Assembly (NCBI GenBank): GCA_018399935.1
Contig: JAGYNP010000021.1
Location: 1 to 12,918, forward strand
Direction: 5' to 3'
Length of the DNA stretch: 12,918 nucleotides
Source of the DNA: Candidatus Moraniibacteriota bacterium
Lineage (GTDB): Bacteria; Patescibacteriota; Minisyncoccia; Moranbacterales; DUUL01
The translations under genes and the position numbers were made by a program. Under the pieces are notes generated by a model. That model searched no databases and was not told the origin of the DNA. It saw nothing but the letters and a program-made list of their open reading frames with translations. Below are positions 1-4,701 of the stretch, one piece after another. How positions within the stretch are numbered: the stretch's first letter is position 1; each line of letters starts with the position of its first letter.

Positions 1-732
1 TTCTGGCCAACCTAAAACTGAAATATAGTTAGTCAAAGCATCAAACCAAACATACATCACGTGTTGATCGTCATCTGGAACTGGCACGCCCCAAGGCATC
101 TTGGCTTTCAGTCTAGAAACACTGAAGTCTTTGATTTCTCGCTCCACAAAACTTTTAATTTCTTTCAACCTCTTGGCTGGTTCAACAAAAGAATTTTTTT
201 GGTCATAAAGCTCCAATAACTCTTTTTGATATTTAGAAAATTTAAAAAAGTAATTCTCTTCTTCACTAACTTGCAAATCTTTGTTGGGATGCAATGGGCA
301 ACGCCCGTCCTCGTTCAATTCCGAATCAGTTTTTTCCAATTCACAACCAACGCAGTACTTGACCTTATACTTGGCTTTATAAATATCACCCTTTTCAAAA
401 CACTTTTTCCAAAGTTCTTGGGCTGATTTAATATGCTCCTTGTCAGTAGTCCTAATAAAATTATCCACACTTAAATCTAAATCTTCTTTTAAATTTTTAA
501 AAATTTCGGCATATTGATTACAAAGTTCTTGAGGGGCTATTCCTTTTTTTTGAGCTTGATCATAAATTTTCTGTCCATGTTCATCTGTTCCGGTATTAAA
601 AAAAACTTGCTCTTTTAAAATTTCCCGATGAAACCGTGCCAAAACATCAGCTCTAATAATTTCTGAAGCAAAACCAATATGAGGATCGGAATTAACATAA
701 GGTAGGGTGGTTGTAATATAATAATTTTTCAT
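1..732 (-). CDS. metG: Methionine-tRNA ligase, N-terminal part (cut by window edge)
   Basis: Methionyl-tRNA synthetase charges tRNA-Met with methionine in the cytoplasm and is essential. I translated 244 codons back from the ATG at 732; the frame is open to the window edge. The class I nucleotide-binding signature is seen as PHIGF (residues 17-21), where the last His of the usual HIGH is Phe, a variant I recall in other bacterial MetRS. NTGTDEHGQKIY follows at 46-57. A zinc-knuckle-like set is C127, C130, C145 and H148 (YCVGCE, then RCPLH). YVWFDAL (227-233) is the conserved strand before the tRNA-binding part. The KMSKS loop and anticodon domain lie beyond the edge. The start ATG overlaps the TGA of the upstream DUF389 gene, which suggests translational coupling. 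No Shine-Dalgarno is visible. The family assignment is very secure. Confidence 0.97.
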   Translation of the reverse strand, partial: MKNYYITTTLPYVNSDPHIGFASEIIRADVLARFHREILKEQVFFNTGTDEHGQKIYDQAQKKGIAPQELCNQYAEIFKNLKEDLDLSVDNFIRTTDKEHIKSAQELWKKCFEKGDIYKAKYKVKYCVGCELEKTDSELNEDGRCPLHPNKDLQVSEEENYFFKFSKYQKELLELYDQKNSFVEPAKRLKEIKSFVEREIKDFSVSRLKAKMPWGVPVPDDDQHVMYVWFDALTNYISVLGWPE

Positions 733-1502
733 TTTTTAAAAAAATTTAAAGTTAAATCTAAACCCTCTCTTAACCATTTCTTAATTCTATCTCGATAATT
801 CAATTTACTCAAAAATTCAGCTTCTTCTTCTAATTCTTTAATTACTCTTCCTTTAGAATTATAAAAACCAGTAAAAATAAAAACTAATATAGAAGAAATA
901 ATTATACCTGAAAAATTAATAAAAAAGATCCAAAGAGAGTTCAGAAAAAAAATATAATGACCCATTCTCAAAGCAATAGCACTAACACACATCGGAGGAA
1001 TTAAAGTGACAGCAATAGCTGTTCCGGTTATATACTGAGAAAGTTCTTTTCTAATAAAAGAAATAGCTGCTACAAAACCAACCAGTAAGGCTATCGCAAA
1101 GATCTCCAACTGAAAGTCAGTTTTCAATAAATTAATATAAGAGATTGCTTCATTAGTTTTAAAAAGCATTGAAATCCCAAAAGCCGAAACAAATAAAAGT
1201 GCTAAGGATTTAATAACAACCAAAACCGATCTTAAAAAAAGTTTACCATTAAAAACCACCAACCCCAAAGAAACTGACAATAAAGCTGATATCATTGGGG
1301 CAATGATCATCGCCCCAATTATTAAAGCTACACTATCCATTAAAATACCAGCGGTACAAATAAAAGAAGACGCTGCTACCATTACAAAAAAACTTTTTCT
1401 AGGCGTAGAAGCTTCAATAATATTTTCAACTACTTGTTGTCTATTTTTTTCACTAACATCCCTAAAAAGATGATCTCCTTTAATTCTTCTAAAACTAAAC
1501 AT
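729..1502 (-). CDS. DUF389 family membrane protein
   Basis: A 257-aa polytopic membrane protein of the DUF389 family, whose function is not established. The family core is visible as GILMDSVALIIGAMIIAPM (residues 52-70), the usual 'DS-A-IGAM-IAP' block, and as TGTAIAVTLIPPMCVSAIAL (159-178), the 'AIAV-L-PP' block. Hydrophobic stretches lie near 38-52, 53-82, 90-114, 132-150, 158-178 and 184-212, so about six membrane passes, followed by a charged cytoplasmic tail (215-257). Some family members carry an extra N-terminal ferredoxin-like domain; this one starts almost directly at the membrane core and is a short form. The gene is directly upstream of metG with a 4-nt ATGA overlap, so the two are probably co-transcribed, although no functional link with tRNA charging is known. 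The start at 1502 is the first in-frame ATG; no Shine-Dalgarno is visible. Confidence 0.88.
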   Translation of the reverse strand: MFSFRRIKGDHLFRDVSEKNRQQVVENIIEASTPRKSFFVMVAASSFICTAGILMDSVALIIGAMIIAPMISALLSVSLGLVVFNGKLFLRSVLVVIKSLALLFVSAFGISMLFKTNEAISYINLLKTDFQLEIFAIALLVGFVAAISFIRKELSQYITGTAIAVTLIPPMCVSAIALRMGHYIFFLNSLWIFFINFSGIIISSILVFIFTGFYNSKGRVIKELEEEAEFLSKLNYRDRIKKWLREGLDLTLNFFKK

Positions 1503-1820
1503 TGGTTTAATTTTGATTAAAGTTAAAAAGTTATTGAGGGATTGTCTCCAACCACCCTTTCTACTACAATTTTCTATTTTTGGTTAAATTTTTCAAAAAT
1601 TTTATTACCTTAACTATGGCTAGGGCTTCAAAAATTATTTTAAAAATTTACCTCAAAACTAGAAAATTTAGTCACAAAATTGTGATTGTAAACAACCCTA
1701 TTAATAATAACTTTTTTTTGGTTAAGAAACAAGGCATTAAATCGCCTCTCTAAATTAGAACTTAAGCAGGTCTACCTAGGTGAAGGAATATTAAAGAACT
1801 CTAATTTAAAAATTAATCAA
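1503..1820. other. Intergenic region between typA and the DUF389 gene, no secure gene
   Basis: About 320 nt without a convincing gene. On the minus strand it must hold the leader of the DUF389-metG unit if that unit has its own promoter, but I see only weak hexamers (for example TTGAAA near 1590). A short stem AGGC/GCCT (around 1733-1748) and the palindrome ACCTAGGT (about 1774-1781) are present. On the plus strand, a 45-codon ORF (1616-1753) and a second open stretch in another frame (from about 1692 to 1842) overlap across an 8-T run (1712-1719). Neither resembles a family I know. This could be a decayed gene or chance. Confidence 0.4.
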
Positions 1821-1950
1821 AATCCAAATTAGTTCCAAATTAGTTCCAAATCAAGTTCAAACTTCAAATGATTAAACTTTTATTTTGACATTTAGATTTC
1901 AGTTTTTGGATTTGATTTGGAATAATTTGGAACAATTTGAGCTTTGAAAT
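1821..1950. repeat. Long imperfect inverted repeat downstream of typA
   Basis: The left arm (1821-1870) is built from repeats of TTCCAAATTAG and ends in AAGTTCAAACTTCAAATG. The right arm (about 1902-1950) read in reverse complement gives CAAATTGTTCCAAATTA, TTCCAAATCAAATCC and so on. The arms match over about 45 positions with a few one-base gaps, leaving a central loop of roughly 30 nt. The left arm also carries a direct repeat (TTCCAAATTAG at 1833 and 1843). It lies 40-170 nt past the typA stop, so the RNA would form a long weak hairpin that might end or stabilise the typA transcript. There is no clean U tail, so I do not call it an intrinsic terminator. Confidence 0.7.
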
Positions 1951-1989
1951 TTAAAATAGGAACTGCTTTCAAATATCAATTTATTTTTA

Positions 1990-3786
1990 CTATTTCCTCC
2001 TCTTCTCCATCACCCTCTGATTTTCTGTTAAACCTTTTTTTCTCAACCGAACGCTTTTGGGCGTGATCTCTAAATATTCATCGGCTGACATTATTTCCAT
2101 TCCTCTTTCAATAGTTAAATTAACTGGCGGAACTAATTGAATAGCATCATCCGTTCCAGCTGCTCTGACATTGGTTAATTGTTTTCCTTTAATTGGATTA
2201 ACAGTAATATCTTCTCCCTTGCTAGTGTTTCCAATCACCATTCCTTCATAAACCTGAATTCCTGCTCCAATATATAAAGTTCCCCTTTGTTGTAAATTAA
2301 ATAAAGAATATCCCAGCGCTTTTCCTCCAATCATTGAAATCATTGAACCAGTCTTTCTTTTTTCGATATTTCCAACGAAAGGTCTCATTTCCAAAAAACG
2401 ACTACAAAAAATTCCTTCCCCTTTGGTATCAACGATAAATTGCCCTCGATATCCCAATAAACCTCGAGTTGGTATTTCAAAAATCATTCTGATAATATTA
2501 TCAACCGGTTTCATTTCAATCATCACTCCTTTTCTTTTTCCCAAGCGTTCAATAATGGTTCCAGTTTTTTCCTCCTTAACGTCAATAGTAACTTCTTCAA
2601 AAGGCTCCATTTTTTGTCCGTCAATTTCTTTGACTATTGCTTCTGGTTGAGAAATTTGAAGTTCATAGCCCTCTCTTCGCATATTTTCAATCAAAATGGC
2701 AATATGAAGCTCGCCTCTTCCTGAAACCTTGTAATAACCATTACCCGAAAAATCCACCCTCAAACCGACATTAATTTCCAATTCTTTAATCAGTCTTTCT
2801 TTGATTTGAAGATTAGTTACTAAATCTCCTTCTTGCCCAGCAAAAGGTGAATCATTAACTAAAAAATTTAAAGAAATTGTCGGTTGATCTATTTCAATAC
2901 TCGGCAATTTTTCTTGATCAGGACTTTTACAAATTGTTTGACCAATATAAACATCGGCCAATCCAGCAATAATAGCAATGTCCCCAGAAGTGACTTTTTC
3001 AGTTTCCTGTCTTTGAGTGCCGTGAAAAGTAAAAATTTTATTAATTTTAGCTTTGCTAATTTCTTCTTGGTCAGCTTTAATATAAACTTCGTCTCCAACT
3101 TTAATTTCTCCTTCATACACTCGAACCACTGCCAAACGACCCAAAAAATTATCATATGCCAAATTAAAAGGTTGTAAACGAAATAATTCTTGCTCTTGTT
3201 GATTATCCTTAATTGAAGCCGATTCCACTCTCTCTAAAATTAAATCTAACAAAGGCGTCAGGTCTCCAGTTTGATTTTCTAAATCCAAGGTGGCCATTCC
3301 ACTCTTGGCATTAGCATAAACCACTGGAAAATCGAGTTGATTATCATCAGCTCCCAAATCCAAAAAAAGTTCATAAACCATCTCCTCCACAACTTCAGGG
3401 CGAGCCGCTGGTTTATCAATTTTGTTTAAAACTACAATTGGCCTTAAGCCTAAATCTAAAGATTTTTTTAAAACAAATCGAGTTTGGGGCATTGGTCCTT
3501 CTTGGGCATCCACCAACAAGACCACCGAATTAACCACTCTCAAAACTCGCTCTACTTCAGAGCCAAAGTCAGCATGCCCCGGAGTGTCCACGATATTAAT
3601 TTTAGTGTTTTTATATTCCAAAGAAGCATTTTTTGAATAAATAGTAATCCCTCGCTCTTGTTCTAGCGCATTATTATCCATCGAGGAATCATCTGAAACC
3701 ATTCCTGTTTGACGCATCAAAGCATCTGTTAATGTGGTCTTTCCATGGTCAACATGAGCCACAATTGCAATATTTCTAATTTCCAT
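1990..3786 (-). CDS. typA: Ribosome-associated translational GTPase TypA/BipA
   Basis: TypA/BipA is a ribosome-binding GTPase of the EF-G/LepA class involved in ribosome assembly and stress or low-temperature growth. The protein is 598 aa, close to the usual length of about 600, and appears complete. GTPase motifs are all present: G1 AHVDHGKT (residues 10-17), G2 ERGITI (44-49), G3 DTPGH (67-71), G4 NKID (121-124) and G5 NAKSG (159-163). They are followed by the translation-factor beta-barrel (about 205-300), the EF-G III and V-like domains (about 305-480), and the BipA-specific C-terminal domain with TSKGEDITVNPIKGKQLTNVRA, given here only as positions about 518-540, ending in a basic tail. 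The N-terminus begins directly with the GTPase strand (MEIRNIAIVAHVDHGKTT), which fixes the start. It stands alone with its own promoter and a 5'-UTR hairpin. No Shine-Dalgarno is visible before the ATG. Confidence 0.97.
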   Translation of the reverse strand: MEIRNIAIVAHVDHGKTTLTDALMRQTGMVSDDSSMDNNALEQERGITIYSKNASLEYKNTKINIVDTPGHADFGSEVERVLRVVNSVVLLVDAQEGPMPQTRFVLKKSLDLGLRPIVVLNKIDKPAARPEVVEEMVYELFLDLGADDNQLDFPVVYANAKSGMATLDLENQTGDLTPLLDLILERVESASIKDNQQEQELFRLQPFNLAYDNFLGRLAVVRVYEGEIKVGDEVYIKADQEEISKAKINKIFTFHGTQRQETEKVTSGDIAIIAGLADVYIGQTICKSPDQEKLPSIEIDQPTISLNFLVNDSPFAGQEGDLVTNLQIKERLIKELEINVGLRVDFSGNGYYKVSGRGELHIAILIENMRREGYELQISQPEAIVKEIDGQKMEPFEEVTIDVKEEKTGTIIERLGKRKGVMIEMKPVDNIIRMIFEIPTRGLLGYRGQFIVDTKGEGIFCSRFLEMRPFVGNIEKRKTGSMISMIGGKALGYSLFNLQQRGTLYIGAGIQVYEGMVIGNTSKGEDITVNPIKGKQLTNVRAAGTDDAIQLVPPVNLTIERGMEIMSADEYLEITPKSVRLRKKGLTENQRVMEKRRK

Positions 3787-3808
3787 TGATTTAAAAAATA
3801 AGTCTAAA

Positions 3809-3830
3809 ACTTCTCAAAAAATTGAGAAGT
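3809..3830 (-). promoter_or_regulatory. Perfect hairpin in the typA 5' UTR
   Basis: ACTTCTCAA (3809-3817) and TTGAGAAGT (3822-3830) form a perfect 9-bp stem with a 4-nt loop. It lies 23-44 nt upstream of the typA ATG and downstream of the predicted promoter, so it would be in the leader RNA. On the minus strand it is followed by a TTTT and, a few bases later, a TTATTTTTTAAA tract. It could be an attenuator, an RNA-stability element or a protein-binding site. The structure is seen; the role is inferred. Confidence 0.6.
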
Positions 3831-3866
3831 CAAATAACTTAAATATAAGTTTTTATCCGACGCTTT

Positions 3867-3895
3867 ATTTTATACTAAAAAATGGTAAAAGTCAA
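3867..3895 (-). promoter_or_regulatory. Predicted sigma70-type promoter of typA
   Basis: On the minus strand TTGACT (3890-3895) is followed after exactly 17 nt by TAAAAT (3867-3872), within the longer TATAAAAT. The predicted start of transcription is near 3860, giving a leader of about 75 nt that includes the 3809-3830 hairpin. This is the clearest promoter in the window. Confidence 0.65.
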
Positions 3896-3904
3896 AGGAA
3901 AATC

Positions 3905-3988
3905 CGCTTGGAAAACTTTAATTTTAAACAAAGCTTTAATCAACTGATCCCTCCCCTTTTTTAAAGGGGAGTTGGTGGGGTTTTTAAA
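3905..3988 (+). repeat. Palindromic repeat unit A
   Basis: This 84-nt unit starts CGCTTGGAAAACTT and ends GTTGGTGGGGTTTTTAAA. Its core is the hairpin CTCCCCTTT (3951-3959), loop TTT, AAAGGGGAG (3963-3971). It is nearly identical to unit B (4446-4526) in the same orientation and shares its palindrome half, inverted, with unit C (4404-4445). It abuts the 3' end of the DUF559 gene, whose stop codon begins 5 nt away. Confidence 0.9.
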
Positions 3989-3992
3989 TTTT

Positions 3993-4364
3993 TTAAATCT
4001 TTCTTTCTTTAAATTTCTCAACCTCATTCCAAACGGTTTGTAAAACTCCTTCTATATTTTTATAAACATCTAAATTATTAAATCTAACAACTTTAAGGTT
4101 TTGGTTTTTAAAAAATTTATCTCTTATTTTATCTTTTTCTGGTTCTTGATCTTTGAAATGCCTATCACCGTCTATTTCTATTACTAATTTTAGTTTATGA
4201 CAATAAAAATCTGCAATATATTTTCCAATTGGTTTTTGTCTAGTGAATCTAAGATTGGCTATTTGATTTTTTCTTAAATACTTCCACAATTTTCTTTCAG
4301 CTGGAGTTTGGTTGATTCTTAATTTTCGGGAAAATTTTTTAAGATTGGAATTGTACTTTAACAT
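3993..4364 (-). CDS. DUF559 domain protein, Vsr-like endonuclease fold
   Basis: A 123-aa protein that is one complete DUF559 domain. The family belongs to the PD-(D/E)XK/very-short-patch-repair-like nuclease fold; its biological role is not established. The typical opening NQTPAERKLWKYLR is at residues 18-31. The core follows as FTRQKPIGKYIADFYC (40-55) and KLKLVIEIDGDRH (57-69), with D52, E63, D65 and H69 the likely catalytic set, and VVRFNNLDVYKNIEGVL (92-108) closes the domain. It is short, basic and single-domain, with no membrane segment. The gene is bounded on both sides by copies of one palindromic repeat and has a perfect inverted repeat just before its ATG. It seems to be an independent insertion between typA and the ATPase locus. 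The start at 4364 is the only ATG giving the complete domain; no Shine-Dalgarno is visible. Confidence 0.9.
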   Translation of the reverse strand: MLKYNSNLKKFSRKLRINQTPAERKLWKYLRKNQIANLRFTRQKPIGKYIADFYCHKLKLVIEIDGDRHFKDQEPEKDKIRDKFFKNQNLKVVRFNNLDVYKNIEGVLQTVWNEVEKFKERKI

Positions 4365-4373
4365 TTTAGTTGT

Positions 4374-4402
4374 ATAAATGTATGTTTATAATATACATTT
4401 AT
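4374..4402 (-). promoter_or_regulatory. Perfect inverted repeat before the DUF559 gene
   Basis: ATAAATGTAT (4374-4383) and ATACATTTAT (4393-4402) form a perfect 10-bp inverted repeat around a 9-nt spacer, 10-38 nt upstream of the ATG. The minus-strand spacer region reads TATATTATAAA, a possible -10 region, so the palindrome could be an operator over the promoter or a leader hairpin. No good -35 at the normal spacing was found: TTGAGG in unit C lies 19 nt from TATATT. Confidence 0.5.
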
Positions 4403-4403
4403 G

Positions 4404-4445
4404 TTTTAAAACCCCCTCAATCCCCCTTTAGAAAAGGGGGAAGAT
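4404..4445 (-). repeat. Palindromic repeat unit C, inverted partial copy
   Basis: It starts TTTTAAAACCCCCTCAATC and contains the hairpin CCCCCTTT (4422-4429), loop AGA, AAAGGGGG (4433-4440). Read on the minus strand it corresponds to the right half of units A and B (palindrome, then TTGGTGGGG/TTGAGGGGG, then TTTTAAA). It directly touches unit B. The stem is C5/G5 rather than CTCCCC/GGGGAG, with paired changes that keep the hairpin. Confidence 0.8.
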
Positions 4446-4526
4446 CGCTTGGAAAACTTGAATTTAAAAAACTCTAATCAGCTGATCCCTCCCCTTTTTT
4501 AAAGGGGAGTTGGTGGAGTTTTTAAA
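4446..4526 (+). repeat. Palindromic repeat unit B
   Basis: This 81-nt direct copy of unit A has the same start CGCTTGGAAAACTT, the same hairpin CTCCCCTTT (4489-4497), loop TTT, AAAGGGGAG (4501-4509), and the same end GTTGGTGGAGTTTTTAAA with one substitution. Differences from A are a few substitutions and a 3-nt length change in the AT-rich left half. The conserved palindrome against a drifting flank suggests the hairpin is what is maintained. Confidence 0.9.
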
Positions 4527-4553
4527 AATTTATTAATTAAGAAATTGAAAATT

Positions 4554-4620
4554 GCCTGCCTGCCTCGCCAAAGTGAAACGGGGCGGGCCCGTTCGCTGAA
4601 GCTTGCTGAGGCAGCCGGGT
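4554..4620. repeat. GC-rich hairpin island downstream of the ATPase gene
   Basis: A GC-rich block in otherwise very AT-rich DNA. It holds the nested inverted repeats CTGCCTC (4560-4566) with GAGGCAG (4608-4614), and AACGGG (4577-4582) with CCCGTT (4588-4593). It shares GGCCCGTT (4586-4593) with the hairpin block at 8753-8841. An AT-rich tail with repeated ATAAATTA follows. It lies about 80 nt past the ATPase stop codon, so it could act as a transcript end or RNA stabiliser. Nothing protein-like is convincing here. Confidence 0.65.
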
Positions 4621-4701
4621 TTATAAATTATAAATTACAAATTATTTTAAAATTGTCGCAGATCGTTCTTTATACTTTTAACAAACTTTCAATCCCACAA
4701 A

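Larger units (their letters stand above)
3905..4526. mobile_element. Candidate small element: DUF559 gene enclosed by repeat units A, C and B
   Basis: Order along the plus strand is unit A (direct), the DUF559 gene, unit C (inverted), then unit B (direct). A and C thus form imperfect terminal inverted repeats tightly flanking the gene. B duplicates A beyond C. The layout resembles REP or MITE-type elements with a resident nuclease-like gene. No transposase and no target-site duplication were found, so calling it mobile is inference. Confidence 0.4.

Noticed and set aside
1501..1560. On the minus strand AAAGGGTGGTTGGAGACAAT and the CCCT that follows recall the antiterminator of a T-box riboswitch upstream of metG.
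   Set aside because: The conserved TGGNACCGCG core is missing after GGGTGG, I could not find stem I with a specifier loop upstream, and the DUF389 gene lies between this site and metG.
1672..1737. A 21-codon minus-strand ORF with a hydrophobic stretch (LLLIGLFTITIL).
   Set aside because: No ribosome binding site or family support; Leu/Ile runs arise easily from AT-rich sequence.
2889..3155. An 88-codon minus-strand ORF inside typA in another frame.
   Set aside because: It is a shadow of the well-supported TypA frame and is Lys/Leu-rich in the way frame-shifted AT-rich DNA usually is.
3951..3985. The hairpin of unit A followed by TTTTT as an intrinsic terminator on the plus strand.
   Set aside because: GTTGGTGGGG separates the stem from the T run, no plus-strand gene precedes it, and the same unit recurs as a repeat, so a repeat is the better explanation.
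3905..4526. Possible CRISPR array because of three related repeats.
   Set aside because: Units differ in orientation and length, spacing is irregular, one gap contains a complete gene, and no cas genes are present.
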